DNA from: Zeaxanthinibacter enoshimensis
GTDB taxonomy: Bacteria; Bacteroidota; Bacteroidia; Flavobacteriales; Flavobacteriaceae
DNA: 64,000 bases
NCBI RefSeq assembly: GCF_004362865.1
Contig: NZ_SNYI01000003.1
Location: 62,001 to 126,000 of the forward strand
Reading direction: 5' to 3'
A program made the translations under genes and the position numbers. Below the pieces are notes generated by a model. The model was given only the letters and a program-made list of their open reading frames with translations, did no database searches and had not been told where the DNA came from. Shown piece after piece: positions 36,381-47,129 of the stretch. Each line of letters opens with the position of its first letter. The first letter of the stretch is position 1.

Positions 36381-37373
36381 ATGGCATTATTTAATTTTCA
36401 GAAGCCCGACAAAGTTATAATGATTGATTCTTCCGATTTCGAAGGGAAATTTGAATTTCGCCCTTTGGAACCAGGATACGGTCTGACTGTCGGGAACGCG
36501 CTCAGAAGAGTTCTGCTTTCCTCTCTGGAAGGTTTTGCTATCACTTCTGTTCGAATCGATAAAGTAGAGCACGAGTTTTCGGTCATTGAAGGTGTTGTAG
36601 AAGATGTAACCGAAATGATCCTGAACCTGAAGCAGGTTCGCTTTAAAAGGCAGATCGAAGATGTGAACGAAGAAACTGTTTCCATCTCCGTAAGCGGGAA
36701 AGAACAGCTTACCGCCGGTGACTTCCAGAAATTCATTTCCGGGTACCAGGTACTGAACCCTGACCTGGTGATCTGTAACATGGATCCTAAGGTCAATATC
36801 AACATGGAGTTGATCATTGAAAAAGGTAGGGGATATGTTCCTGCAGAAGAGAACAAGAAGTCTAATGCACCAATCGGTAGTATCGCTGTTGATTCTATCT
36901 TCACTCCTGTGAAGAACGTGAAGTACAGCATTGAGAACTTCCGTGTAGAGCAAAAGACCGATTACGAAAAGTTGGTTTTTGAGATCATGACAGACGGATC
37001 TATCCACCCTAAGGATGCGCTTACAGAAGCGGCCAAGGTGCTGATCCACCACTTCATGCTCTTCTCTGACGAGCGTATCACCCTGGAAGCAGACGAGATC
37101 GCCCAGACAGAGACCTATGACGAAGAGTCACTGCATATGCGCCAGTTGCTGAAGACCAAGTTGGTAGATATGGATCTTTCCGTACGTGCCCTTAACTGCC
37201 TGAAGGCAGCCGAGGTAGACACCCTGGGAGACCTTGTATCTTTCAACAAGAACGACCTGATGAAATTCAGGAACTTCGGTAAGAAGTCCCTGACCGAGTT
37301 AGAAGAGCTGGTCATCAACAAAGGCCTTAACTTCGGCATGGACCTGTCAAAGTATAAATTGGATAAAGATTAA
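36381..37373 (+). CDS. rpoA: DNA-directed RNA polymerase subunit alpha
   Basis: 330 residues. The alpha subunit dimerises to start RNA polymerase assembly. The N-terminal domain shows [41 protein letters not shown]. The C-terminal domain (from about 255) has [43 protein letters not shown], which contacts UP elements and activators. Between rpsD and rplQ as usual. Confidence 0.97.
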   Translation: MALFNFQKPDKVIMIDSSDFEGKFEFRPLEPGYGLTVGNALRRVLLSSLEGFAITSVRIDKVEHEFSVIEGVVEDVTEMILNLKQVRFKRQIEDVNEETVSISVSGKEQLTAGDFQKFISGYQVLNPDLVICNMDPKVNINMELIIEKGRGYVPAEENKKSNAPIGSIAVDSIFTPVKNVKYSIENFRVEQKTDYEKLVFEIMTDGSIHPKDALTEAAKVLIHHFMLFSDERITLEADEIAQTETYDEESLHMRQLLKTKLVDMDLSVRALNCLKAAEVDTLGDLVSFNKNDLMKFRNFGKKSLTELEELVINKGLNFGMDLSKYKLDKD

Positions 37374-37426
37374 ATTTGGCCCTGAGCCCGTTACCGACGG
37401 AGTAGGGATTATTATAGAATAGAACG

Positions 37427-37930
37427 ATGAGACACGGAAAAAAGATCAATCACTTAGGAAGACAGACAGCTCACAGAAAGGCAATGCTGGCCAACATGGC
37501 TTGTTCCCTGATTGAACATAAGCGAATTAATACCACTGTGGCCAAGGCCAAAGCGTTGAAGCAGTTCATTGAACCTCTGATCACAAAATCAAAGGCAGAA
37601 AACAATAAGACTGCAGAAAAAGGTACCCACAACAGGCGTATCGTTTTCAGGAACCTCAGAGACAAGCACGCGGTTAGCGAGCTTTTCGATACCGTTGCTG
37701 AGAAAGTAGCAGATCGCCCGGGAGGATATACCCGAATTATCAAGTTGGGTAACCGGATGGGAGATAACGCTGATATGGCGATGATAGAGCTGGTAGATTT
37801 TAACGAGCTTTACAACGCCGGGGAGACCAAGAAGAAGAAATCTACCCGTCGAAGCCGAAGCAAGAAGACAGAAACCGCTCCGGCACCGGAAGCAACAAAA
37901 GAGACGAAAACTGACGATTCAGAAGAATAA
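37427..37930 (+). CDS. rplQ: Large ribosomal subunit protein bL17 with C-terminal extension
   Basis: 167 residues, about 40 more than the E. coli protein. The core ([34 protein letters not shown], then [22 protein letters not shown]) is standard L17, which lies near the exit tunnel. The extra C-terminal tail from about residue 130 is rich in Lys, Arg, Thr and Glu ([15 protein letters not shown]), a common Bacteroidota feature likely to be disordered. Last gene of the ribosomal cluster; a terminator follows. Confidence 0.96.
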   Translation: MRHGKKINHLGRQTAHRKAMLANMACSLIEHKRINTTVAKAKALKQFIEPLITKSKAENNKTAEKGTHNRRIVFRNLRDKHAVSELFDTVAEKVADRPGGYTRIIKLGNRMGDNADMAMIELVDFNELYNAGETKKKKSTRRSRSKKTETAPAPEATKETKTDDSEE

Positions 37931-37955
37931 GATGTTGAGAACTTTTAAAATACGG

Positions 37956-37989
37956 AAAAAGGATAGGCCTAAAAGCTTATCCTTTTTTT
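37956..37989 (+). terminator. Intrinsic terminator closing the ribosomal-protein cluster
   Basis: AAAAAGGATA pairs with TATCCTTTTT around a 12-base loop, and the right arm runs into seven T. It lies about 25 bases after rplQ and 37 bases before carA, so it probably ends the long r-protein transcript. Confidence 0.75.
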
Positions 37990-38025
37990 GTGTTTCTTTG
38001 TGAAACTTTTATAGCAAGAAGACTG

Positions 38026-39153
38026 ATGAAGTACATTACCAGGAAAAAAGCACTAGTATTATTGGCAGACGGCACCATTTTTTATGGTAAGGCCGTAGGA
38101 GAGAAGGAAGGAACCGCCTTTGGCGAAGTTTGTTTTAATACCGGGATGACCGGTTACCAGGAGATCTTCACAGATCCGTCCTATTACGGGCAGATGATGG
38201 TCACCACTAACGCCCATATCGGGAATTACGGTACCAACGAGGATGAAGTAGAATCGGATTCGGTAAAGATCTCGGGTCTGATCTGCAAGAATTTCAGCTA
38301 CACCTATTCCCGCCCGGCAGCAGACAAGAGCCTGCAGCAATTCCTTGAAGAGAATAACCTTTTCGCGGTCTCTGACGTGGATACACGTGCGCTGGTAGCG
38401 TACATCCGTGAACACGGGGCGATGAATGCAGTTATCTCTACAAGGATTGATGAGATCGATGCCCTGAAAGAGGAATTGAAAAAGGTGCCGGACATGGATG
38501 GCCTGGAACTGGCTTCCCAAGTATCGACCAAGGAAGCGTATTACGTTGGCGATGAAAATGCGCCGGTCCGGATCGCAGCCCTCGATATCGGGATCAAGAA
38601 GAATATCCTGAGGAACCTGGTAAAAAGGGACGCTTACGTAAAAGTATTCCCCTACGACGCGACCTATGAGGAAATGAAATCCTGGAACCCTGACGGTTAT
38701 TTTATTTCCAACGGCCCTGGGGATCCTAAGCCCCTCAAAAGCGCTATAGAAGTGGCGAAGAATATAATAGCAGAAGACAAGCCCCTTTTCGGTATCTGTC
38801 TCGGACACCAGGTTATAGCCCTCGCCAACGGGGTCAGCACTTATAAAATGCACCACGGGCACCGCGGGATCAACCACCCGGTACTGAACCTGGAAACAGG
38901 CAAGGGCGAGATCACTTCCCAGAACCACGGGTTTTCAGTGAACAGGGAGGAAACAGAATCACACCCGGACCTGGAGATCACCCACGTGCACCTGAACGAT
39001 CATACCGTAGCGGGAATGCGAATGAAAGGGAAACCGGTATTTTCTGTACAGTACCATCCGGAAGCAAGCCCGGGGCCTCATGATGCGGATTACCTCTTTG
39101 ACCAGTTCTTTGAACTGATACAGTCTCGTGTTAATAATAAAGCTACGGTTTAA
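38026..39153 (+). CDS. carA: Carbamoyl-phosphate synthase small (glutaminase) subunit
   Basis: 375 residues. CarA hydrolyses glutamine and channels ammonia to CarB to make carbamoyl phosphate for arginine and pyrimidine synthesis. The N-terminal domain shows LADGTIFYGKAVG and GEVCFNTGMTGYQEIFTDPSY. The glutamine amidotransferase domain has the nucleophile motif GICLGHQVIALA and the His/Glu motif QYHPEASPGPHD. I use the ATG at 38026 (MKYITRKKALVLLADG); a GTG twelve codons upstream would lie at the terminator. carB is not in the window. Confidence 0.95.
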   Translation: MKYITRKKALVLLADGTIFYGKAVGEKEGTAFGEVCFNTGMTGYQEIFTDPSYYGQMMVTTNAHIGNYGTNEDEVESDSVKISGLICKNFSYTYSRPAADKSLQQFLEENNLFAVSDVDTRALVAYIREHGAMNAVISTRIDEIDALKEELKKVPDMDGLELASQVSTKEAYYVGDENAPVRIAALDIGIKKNILRNLVKRDAYVKVFPYDATYEEMKSWNPDGYFISNGPGDPKPLKSAIEVAKNIIAEDKPLFGICLGHQVIALANGVSTYKMHHGHRGINHPVLNLETGKGEITSQNHGFSVNREETESHPDLEITHVHLNDHTVAGMRMKGKPVFSVQYHPEASPGPHDADYLFDQFFELIQSRVNNKATV

Positions 39154-39212
39154 CTAATTGTTATATTCCTCGCAATAGCCCGCCTTCGAAAGGGATCATC
39201 GGCAGTCTTTTG

Positions 39213-39220
39213 TATATTTG
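39213..39220 (+). promoter_or_regulatory. -7 promoter element of eno
   Basis: TATATTTG matches TAnnTTTG exactly, 33 bases before the eno start. It is followed by GAGCTA. I see no TTG at the -33 position, so this is a partial match. Confidence 0.45.
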
Positions 39221-39241
39221 GAGCTAACCTTTTTACGATAA

Positions 39242-40546
<1,305 letters not shown>

Positions 40547-40589
40547 AAATAATTTTCCTGCCTAGCAGCGACAGGAAAAATTTGGATCA

Positions 40590-40621
40590 AAGCCGGGGAA
40601 ATAACTTCCCCGGCTTTTTTT
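40590..40621 (+). terminator. Intrinsic terminator of eno
   Basis: A perfect 11-bp stem AAGCCGGGGAA / TTCCCCGGCTT (40590-40600 and 40606-40616, loop ATAAC) is followed by T-rich sequence TTTTTA. Forty-odd bases after the eno stop. The strongest terminator in the window. Confidence 0.9.
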
Positions 40622-40702
40622 ATGCTTTCTTTAACCTGGGGTTTGCAGGGAGAATAATTTATTAAGTATCTTTTGATTCCCTTATCCATTAGATTAAAAC
40701 CT

Positions 40703-42250
40703 ATGAACAATTTTCTTATAGTAGCAGCAGAAAACGACGGACTTGTCAAGTGTAAAGCCGGGGGAATGGGTGATGTGGTGCGCGACGTACCCAGGCAAAT
40801 CTCGGAGCGGGGAGATACAGCACATGTGGTGGTTCCTGCTTATTCCCGTTTACATGTTGGGGGTAAATTTATCATGAACCTGGATTTTCAGCTACGCGGG
40901 CAGGCATATACGGCAGAATTATACGAGGTTACGCCCAAAAAAGCTTTCGATAACCTGACCCATTACGTGATACATCACCCGGAAATAACAGCCGGGGAAA
41001 TAGGCCATATATATCATAATGATCCTGCGGAGCCGTTCTATACGGATGCCATCAAATTTATAGTCTTTTGTACCGCAGTGGCCGAAGCTGTCAGGCAGGA
41101 GGTATTCGGGTCCCTGGACGTCATTCACCTGCACGACTGGCATACCAGTTTGCTGCTTTTCCTCAAGACCTACCATCCCCAGTACAGCTCGTTAAAGAAA
41201 CACCGCTTTGTTTACAGTATCCATAACCTGGCCATACAAGGGATAAGACCCTTTGATGACAACTATTCATCACTTAGAAACTGGTTCCCGGAGGTAGATT
41301 ATGACCGGGATGCGCTTAAAGATTACCGTTACCAGGATTGTATCAACCTGATGGCAACGGGTATACGTCTTGCAGATGCAGTTCATACTGTATCTCCTTC
41401 GTATAAGGAAGATGTGCTGAAGCCCAGCAGGCCGCCGGAATTCATAGGAGGTGAAAGTCTGGAAGAGGATCTGAAACACGCCGATATGGAAGGCAGGTTA
41501 TTCGGAATCCTCAACGGGTCTAATTATAAAAATATCCGGACCGCGCAGAAAAAGAATATCTACAGGAATACCATTCGCGCTATATTCCAATGGTTACAAG
41601 AAGAATCCAAGAAGTACAAGGCCGATTTCCTGGCCCATACCGGCGAGAAGGTCGTGGGACTGCTCAACCAGCCCCCGCGGTTTGTCTGTGCGAGTGTAGC
41701 CCGGCTGACGGAGCAGAAGTTTTATTTCTTTAAGAGATCCCCGGAATTACTGGCTGAAATGCTGGAGCGGCTGGACAAGGTCGGGGGGATATTTATGTTG
41801 CTGGGTACCGGGGACCCCGGCTATGAGCAACTGTTCCGGGAGATGAGTTACAAACACCCCAACTTCATTTTTACCAATGGTCAGTCAGAAGACCTGATCG
41901 ATTCCATTTACCTGGAAGCAGACCTCTATATTATGCCCAGCCAGTTTGAACCCTGTGGCATCAGCCAGATGCTGGCGATGAGAAGTGGGACCCCTTGCCT
42001 GGTGCATCATACCGGGGGACTCAAGGATACGGTGACCCACCTGGAAACCGGGTTCGCTTTTGACGGGGAAACATTTGAGGAAAAACGAGCGAGTATGCTG
42101 GAAAGTTTTGACCTTGCTCTACACCTGTTCTTCAACGATCCCGTACAATGGAAAAAGATACAGGCCAATGCAAAAAAAATGAGGTTCACCTGGGCGAAAT
42201 CAGTCGATGATTATTACAAGTACCTTTATGCACTCCCGGTGCGCAAATAA
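40703..42250 (+). CDS. Glycogen/starch synthase-type glycosyltransferase (GT5)
   Basis: 515 residues of the GT5 glycogen/starch synthase family, which transfers glucose from ADP- or UDP-glucose to an alpha-1,4-glucan. The N-terminal nucleotide-sugar motif KAGGMGDVVRDVP (about residues 17-29) is a variant of KxGGLxDV. The domain II has VASVARLTEQKFYFFKRS-like loop and the acceptor/donor motif MPSQFEPCGISQMLAMRSGTP followed by HTGGLKDTV, with the catalytic Glu of EPCG. Start taken at the ATG 40703 (MNNFLIVAAEND). Donor specificity cannot be told from sequence. Partner glg genes are not in the window. Confidence 0.85.
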   Translation: MNNFLIVAAENDGLVKCKAGGMGDVVRDVPRQISERGDTAHVVVPAYSRLHVGGKFIMNLDFQLRGQAYTAELYEVTPKKAFDNLTHYVIHHPEITAGEIGHIYHNDPAEPFYTDAIKFIVFCTAVAEAVRQEVFGSLDVIHLHDWHTSLLLFLKTYHPQYSSLKKHRFVYSIHNLAIQGIRPFDDNYSSLRNWFPEVDYDRDALKDYRYQDCINLMATGIRLADAVHTVSPSYKEDVLKPSRPPEFIGGESLEEDLKHADMEGRLFGILNGSNYKNIRTAQKKNIYRNTIRAIFQWLQEESKKYKADFLAHTGEKVVGLLNQPPRFVCASVARLTEQKFYFFKRSPELLAEMLERLDKVGGIFMLLGTGDPGYEQLFREMSYKHPNFIFTNGQSEDLIDSIYLEADLYIMPSQFEPCGISQMLAMRSGTPCLVHHTGGLKDTVTHLETGFAFDGETFEEKRASMLESFDLALHLFFNDPVQWKKIQANAKKMRFTWAKSVDDYYKYLYALPVRK

Positions 42251-42307
42251 ACCGTTTTTTCGGTAGTTCCGAGCGTTTGTTAATAAACCCTTAAATCCAT
42301 TTTTCAA

Positions 42308-42339
42308 TTGTTAAGATGGGTCTATTTTTCTTAAATTTA
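42308..42339 (+). promoter_or_regulatory. Candidate promoter of gltA
   Basis: TTG (42308-42310), 21 bases, then TAAATTTA (42332-42339), one base off TAnnTTTG. About 30 bases upstream of the gltA start at 42370. Confidence 0.45.
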
Positions 42340-42369
42340 CGGTCGAATAAATTAAACAGATTAAGATAC

Positions 42370-43653
42370 ATGTCAGATAAAGTTACACTGGAATACCAAG
42401 GCAAGAAGTATGATTTTCCTATCGTTGAAGGAACAGAAGATGAAAAAGGCATAGATATCAAGAAATTACGAGCCAAAACGGGTATCGTAACCCTTGATCC
42501 CGGTTATAAGAATACCGGTTCCTGTGAGAGTGCCATCACATTCCTCGACGGTGAGAAAGGTATTTTAAGATATCGTGGTTATTCTATTGAAGAACTTGCA
42601 GAACATGCATCATTCCTGGAAGTAGCTTTCCTGCTGATCTTCGGGGAACTTCCCAATAAAGAGCAGCTGGATAAATTCCATAAAGACATCAAGGCCGAGT
42701 CTCATGTGGATGAGGATATGAAGAAGATCCTGGATAGCTTCCCTAAATCGGCACACCCGATGGGGGTTCTGTCATCGTTGACTTCAGCTTTGATCGCGTT
42801 CAACCCGATGTCAGTGAACGTATCCTCGGAAAAGGATATGTACCATGCTATTATCCGCATACTTGCCAAATTCCCTGTGCTTGTAGCCTGGACGCTAAGG
42901 AAGAAAAAAGGTTTCCCGCTGGATTATGGGGATAATTCTTTAGGATACGTGGAGAACATTCATAAAATGATGTTCAAAAAACCTAACGAAGACTATAAGA
43001 CCAATAAGATTGTAATAGAAGCTCTGGACAAATTACTCATCCTTCATGCAGACCACGAGCAGAACTGCTCAACCTCTACCGTAAGAATCGTAGGCTCGTC
43101 ACATGCCGGGTTGTTCGCTTCACTATCCGCCGGTATTTCTGCCCTGTGGGGTCCATTGCATGGAGGTGCAAACCAGGCAGTACTGGAGATGCTCGAAGCC
43201 ATTGAGGCTGACGGTGGAGATACTAAAAAATACATGGCCAAGGCCAAGGATAAGGATGACCCGTTCAGGCTTATGGGCTTCGGACACCGAGTTTACAAGA
43301 ACTTTGACCCAAGAGCGAAGATCATCAAAAAGGCAGCAGATGAAGTGTTAGGAGACCTGGGAATAGAGGATCCTATCCTTGAAATTGCCAAAGGACTGGA
43401 AAAGGAAGCCCTCGAGGATCAGTATTTCGTAGAGAGGAAATTATACCCTAACGTGGATTTCTATTCCGGGATAATTTACCGTGCACTTGGTATCCCCACT
43501 GATATGTTTACCGTGATGTTCGCCCTGGGAAGACTTCCCGGATGGATCGCTCAATGGAGAGAAATGCGTTTAAATAACGAGCCAATCGGACGGCCAAGAC
43601 AGATCTATGTCGGTGCCAAAAAACGCGCATTCGTTCCTGTAGAAAAACGCTAA
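42370..43653 (+). CDS. gltA: Citrate synthase
   Basis: 427 residues. Citrate synthase condenses oxaloacetate and acetyl-CoA, the entry step of the TCA cycle. Diagnostic regions are HADHEQNCSTSTVRIVGSSHAGLFASLSAGISALWGPLHGGANQAVLEML-like (catalytic His in LHGG), and FGHRVYKNFDPRAKIIKKAA with the second catalytic His and, further on, DFYSGIIYRALGIP with the catalytic Asp. Start placed at the ATG 42370 (MSDKVTLEYQGKKY), because the codons upstream overlap the candidate promoter. The next gene starts 14 bp after the stop. Confidence 0.96.
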   Translation: MSDKVTLEYQGKKYDFPIVEGTEDEKGIDIKKLRAKTGIVTLDPGYKNTGSCESAITFLDGEKGILRYRGYSIEELAEHASFLEVAFLLIFGELPNKEQLDKFHKDIKAESHVDEDMKKILDSFPKSAHPMGVLSSLTSALIAFNPMSVNVSSEKDMYHAIIRILAKFPVLVAWTLRKKKGFPLDYGDNSLGYVENIHKMMFKKPNEDYKTNKIVIEALDKLLILHADHEQNCSTSTVRIVGSSHAGLFASLSAGISALWGPLHGGANQAVLEMLEAIEADGGDTKKYMAKAKDKDDPFRLMGFGHRVYKNFDPRAKIIKKAADEVLGDLGIEDPILEIAKGLEKEALEDQYFVERKLYPNVDFYSGIIYRALGIPTDMFTVMFALGRLPGWIAQWREMRLNNEPIGRPRQIYVGAKKRAFVPVEKR

Positions 43654-43667
43654 ACCCCCTTTATTAC

Positions 43668-44582
43668 ATGCTACATTTAAACGTAGTTAACGAGACCGAC
43701 AGTTTAAAGGCGGTAGTCCTTGGTACTGCGAAAAGTCCCGGGCCTGTGCCTACGCCGGAATCAGCTTATGATCCAAAATCACTGGAGCATATCCTGGCAG
43801 GAACCTACCCTACCGAAGAGGATATGATCCGCGAGATGGATGCGTTTGACCAGGTGTTGAAGAAGCATGGGGTCAAGGTATACCGGCCGGAAGTCATTAA
43901 AGACTGTAACCAGATATTTTCCAGGGATATAGCGTTTGTTATCGATAATAAACTGGTAAAAGCGAATATCCTGCCCGACAGGGAGAACGAATTCCAGGCC
44001 ATCATGCATGTACTGGATGCTATAGCCCCGGAAAACATATTGTACCCACCGGAGGAAGTACACGTAGAAGGCGGTGACGTAATGCCGTGGAACGATTATT
44101 TATTTGTCGGTACGTATACGAAACCGGATTACCCGGAGTATATAACGGCCAGGACGAATAAGGCTGCCGTAGAATACCTGCAGCGCCAATTCCCTGATAA
44201 GAAAGTCAAAAGCTTTGAACTGCGAAAGTCCAACATAAATGCCAAGGAGAATGCCTTGCATCTCGACTGCTGTTTCCAGCCAGTAGGGAAAGACAAGGCG
44301 ATCCTGCACCGGAATGGTTTCCTCGTACAGGAAGAATACGACTGGTTGGTTAATTTCTTCGGGAAGGAAAACATATTCGAGATTACCAAGGACGAGATGT
44401 ACCAGATGTTCAGCAACGTATTTTCCATTTCACCGGAGGTTGTGGTATCTGAAAAGAGTTTTACCAGGCTGAATGACTGGTTGCGTGCACAAGGTTTTAC
44501 CGTAGAAGAAATTCCCTATTCAGAAATAGCAAAGCAGGAAGGCCTGCTGCGCTGTAGTACACTACCGCTGATCCGGGAATAA
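43668..44582 (+). CDS. Amidinotransferase-fold hydrolase (dimethylargininase/arginine deiminase-like)
   Basis: 304 residues of the guanidino-group-modifying superfamily, whose members cleave arginine, methylated arginine or related guanidines by a Cys nucleophile. The catalytic set fits: EGGDVMPW loop (substrate acids), His198 in HLDCCF, and a Cys296 in RCSTLPL near the C-terminus. Flavobacterial proteins of this type are usually annotated as dimethylarginine dimethylaminohydrolase-like. Exact substrate unproven: arginine, dimethylarginine and agmatine remain possible. It sits 14 bp after gltA and 92 bp before a CtlX-like gene, so the pair may form an arginine-citrulline-ornithine route. Confidence 0.8.
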   Translation: MLHLNVVNETDSLKAVVLGTAKSPGPVPTPESAYDPKSLEHILAGTYPTEEDMIREMDAFDQVLKKHGVKVYRPEVIKDCNQIFSRDIAFVIDNKLVKANILPDRENEFQAIMHVLDAIAPENILYPPEEVHVEGGDVMPWNDYLFVGTYTKPDYPEYITARTNKAAVEYLQRQFPDKKVKSFELRKSNINAKENALHLDCCFQPVGKDKAILHRNGFLVQEEYDWLVNFFGKENIFEITKDEMYQMFSNVFSISPEVVVSEKSFTRLNDWLRAQGFTVEEIPYSEIAKQEGLLRCSTLPLIRE

Positions 44583-44639
44583 GTTCGTTCCACTTCATAT
44601 AAATCTCAGGAGACTGTCTGCAGAAGAGAAATAAAGAAT

Positions 44640-44647
44640 TAAATTTG
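44640..44647 (+). promoter_or_regulatory. -7 promoter element upstream of the CtlX-like gene
   Basis: TAAATTTG exactly matches TAnnTTTG, 27 bases before the chosen start. A CTG lies 19 bases upstream where TTG would be expected. Confidence 0.45.
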
Positions 44648-44674
44648 CGGGCCGAAAAATTATTGAACGGAGTT

Positions 44675-45610
44675 ATGAAGCAGATTACCAATGCCATCTT
44701 AATGGTAAGACCCGTGGGTTTCCGCATGAACGAACAGACCGCGGTGAACAATTACTTCCAGGAAGACCTCGCATTACAGAAAGAAGCGATCAATCATAAA
44801 GCGCAGCGAGAATTTGACGCTTTTGTACAGGTACTGAGAACTAAAGGAGTACATGTGGTCGTTGTGGAAGACACCCCGGACCCGGACACCCCTGATTCTA
44901 TATTTCCAAACAACTGGGTTTCCTTTCACAGTGACGGGACGGTAGGACTATACCCTATGTTCGCAGAGAACCGAAGATTGGAGCGCCGTGAAGATATCAT
45001 GGAAAAGCTGGAGGAAGAGGGCTTTATCATTAAGAACTTCATGGATTATACCTCGGCAGAAGAGGACGGTTTATTCCTGGAAGGAACGGGTAGTATTGTT
45101 CTGGACAGGGAACACCGGATAGCCTATTGCGCATTGTCTGATCGTGCTGATGAAGAACTGTTTATAGAGTTCTGCGAAGATTTTGAATATATGCCGGTCA
45201 TTTTTACTGCATACCAGTCTGTCGATGGAAAGAGAATGCCGATCTACCACACTAACGTGATGATGTGCCTCGGGCAGAATTTCTCGGTAATATGTCTTGA
45301 TACAATCGATGATAAGAAAGAGCGTAAGAACGTAGTCGCCCAGCTGGTTAACTCTGGTAAGGAGATCATAGAGATCAGCGAGGAGCAAATGCACAGCTTC
45401 GCGGGCAATATGTTGCAGGTAAAGGGAAAGGATGACCAACCTTACCTGGTAATGAGTTCAGCCGCCTACCACAGCCTGAGCAGGGAGCAGGTCAGTCGTA
45501 TCGAAAAGCATTGTCCTATTCTACACAGTTCTTTAGAGACCATAGAAACATGCGGGGGTGGGAGTGCCCGTTGCATGATGGCCGAAATATTCCTGCCTAA
45601 GGCAGAATAA
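44675..45610 (+). CDS. ctlX: Citrulline hydrolase CtlX-like amidinotransferase-fold protein
   Basis: 311 residues from the ATG at 44675 (MKQITNAILMVRPVGF). A TTG ten codons earlier overlaps the promoter element and is rejected. The layout MVRPVGFRMNEQTAVNNYFQ, DSIFPNNWVSFH, FLEGTGSIVLDR, PIYHTNVMMCLG and a terminal GGGSARCMMAEIFLP (Cys300) match CtlX proteins, reported to hydrolyse citrulline to ornithine, carbon dioxide and ammonia. Paralogous in fold to the preceding gene but clearly a different family. Cytoplasmic. It ends 30 bp before the convergent SDR/DUF2867 gene. Confidence 0.78.
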   Translation: MKQITNAILMVRPVGFRMNEQTAVNNYFQEDLALQKEAINHKAQREFDAFVQVLRTKGVHVVVVEDTPDPDTPDSIFPNNWVSFHSDGTVGLYPMFAENRRLERREDIMEKLEEEGFIIKNFMDYTSAEEDGLFLEGTGSIVLDREHRIAYCALSDRADEELFIEFCEDFEYMPVIFTAYQSVDGKRMPIYHTNVMMCLGQNFSVICLDTIDDKKERKNVVAQLVNSGKEIIEISEEQMHSFAGNMLQVKGKDDQPYLVMSSAAYHSLSREQVSRIEKHCPILHSSLETIETCGGGSARCMMAEIFLPKAE

Positions 45611-45640
45611 GCCGGGGTAAATCATAATAACTGACGAGGA

Positions 45641-47092
45641 TTACGGAACCGGTTGAAAGGACGCCGGCTTGGATTTAGCGATATTATTGATCATGCCTTC
45701 AAAGATAAAGAAGTGAAAGGGCAGCATAGCGTACCAGTAAAGTCGCCCCCACAATCCTCTTGGCCTGAACGTCGCTGTCTGGTGGAGGACATTCTTATCG
45801 TCTATCCGGAATTCCAGCCAGGCTTCACCCGGGAGCCGCATTTCCGCGAATAGCAGCAGTCGTTTATGTTCTTTACTCGCCAGCAGCACTCGCCAGAAAT
45901 CGAGCGAGTCTCCCGGGAATATCTTATCGGGATGGGTACGACCGCGTCGTAAGCCCACGCCCCCGTTAAGTTTGTCCATGAAACCCCGGAACTGCCACAT
46001 CCAATTGCCGTAATACCACCCTCTGGCTCCCCCGATCTGCCAGATATTCTGCAATGCGGCTTTGGGATCTTCTAATTGTATTTTTTTTGCATCGGTAAGT
46101 ACCCCGTATTTAGGAACCTGGATATATTTTTCGAGGTTCCGCTGGAAACGCCCACTGACCATGCTGTCTTTCCAGCTGCTGATCACCAGGTTCTGCTCTA
46201 TTTTGCGGAAAGCCATCTTTATGGCTTCCTCGTAAGTATGCGTCTTAATTCCCAGAATCTCCTGAAGTTTATTGTCGCGGGCCACTACTTCCATTTTCAT
46301 ACTGTCTACCAGGTTGACGGCCAGTTTGTAAGATGTGGCAGTGACAAAATACAGCCAGTACGAAGATAGTTTCGGGGTCATTACCGGGACTGTAATGATC
46401 CAGTTCTTAAATCCCCTTACCTTGGCATACCTGTGCAGCATTTCCTTATAGGTAAGTACATCGGGCCCCCCTATATCAAAAGATTGATCGTAACAGTCTT
46501 CTCTCCCTAAAACCCCTGTCAGGAAATTGATCACATCGCGGATCGCGATAGGCTGGGTCTTTGTAAGCACCCAGCGGGGAGTGATCATGATGGGTAGTTT
46601 TTCACACAGGTCCCTGATAATTTCGAAAGAAGAACTGCCCGAACCGACAATGATTCCTGCTCTTAATACCGTAAGATGGTAATTCCCCTGGTACAGGATA
46701 TCCTCAACATTCTTACGCGAGCTCAGGTGCTTGGATAATTTTTCCTCGTTGACGATGCCGCTGAGGTAGATCACCTGCTTAATGCCGGTACCCGCGACCA
46801 TGGTGTTGAAATTCTGGGCAGAGAGCGCTTCCTGTTCATCAAAATCGCTGGTGGAAGAACTCATGGAATGGATAAGGTAATAAGCTGCTTCTATGTCATC
46901 CGGAAGGATAGCTGGATCCGGTTCTTTTAAAAAATCGACCTCTACGATCTTTACCCTTGCCCGGGTCTCTTCGTCCACGGAGAGCCGGTTCTCATCCCTG
47001 ACTGCACATACTACCTCATGTCCCAGTTCCAGGAGTCTGGGCAATAAACGCATCCCGATATAGCCGTTAGCACCTGTGAGCAATATTTTCAT
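45641..47092 (-). CDS. SDR-family NAD(P)-binding protein with C-terminal DUF2867 domain
   Basis: 483 residues. The N-terminal Rossmann fold has LLTGANGYIGMRLLPRL (about 4-20; TGxxGxxG) and the extended-SDR style LIHSMSSSTSDFDEQE and VIYLSGIV. The C-terminal third (ARGWYYGNWMWQFRGFMDKLNGGVG, FPGDSLDFWRVL, AEMRLPGEAWLEF, ATFRPRGLWGRLYWYAMLPFH) is the DUF2867 domain. Fusions of this kind are widespread in bacteria; their reaction is not known to me. It is 37 bp after the hypothetical at 47130-47555, both on the minus strand, so they are likely co-transcribed. Confidence 0.85.
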   Translation of the reverse strand: MKILLTGANGYIGMRLLPRLLELGHEVVCAVRDENRLSVDEETRARVKIVEVDFLKEPDPAILPDDIEAAYYLIHSMSSSTSDFDEQEALSAQNFNTMVAGTGIKQVIYLSGIVNEEKLSKHLSSRKNVEDILYQGNYHLTVLRAGIIVGSGSSSFEIIRDLCEKLPIMITPRWVLTKTQPIAIRDVINFLTGVLGREDCYDQSFDIGGPDVLTYKEMLHRYAKVRGFKNWIITVPVMTPKLSSYWLYFVTATSYKLAVNLVDSMKMEVVARDNKLQEILGIKTHTYEEAIKMAFRKIEQNLVISSWKDSMVSGRFQRNLEKYIQVPKYGVLTDAKKIQLEDPKAALQNIWQIGGARGWYYGNWMWQFRGFMDKLNGGVGLRRGRTHPDKIFPGDSLDFWRVLLASKEHKRLLLFAEMRLPGEAWLEFRIDDKNVLHQTATFRPRGLWGRLYWYAMLPFHFFIFEGMINNIAKSKPASFQPVP

Positions 47093-47129
47093 GAACTGTC
47101 AGATTAAGATTATTCGCTGTGAGGATAGA

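Noticed and set aside
36387-37052. A 221-codon open frame opposite rpoA
   Set aside because: Antisense shadow of rpoA; the sequence shows no family.
38059-38928. A 289-codon open frame opposite carA
   Set aside because: Entirely antisense to a conserved enzyme gene and without recognisable motifs.
42251-42300. ACCG-TTTTTT-CGGT hairpin after the GT5 gene as a terminator
   Set aside because: The stem is only 4 bp and the T-run is in the loop, not after the stem.
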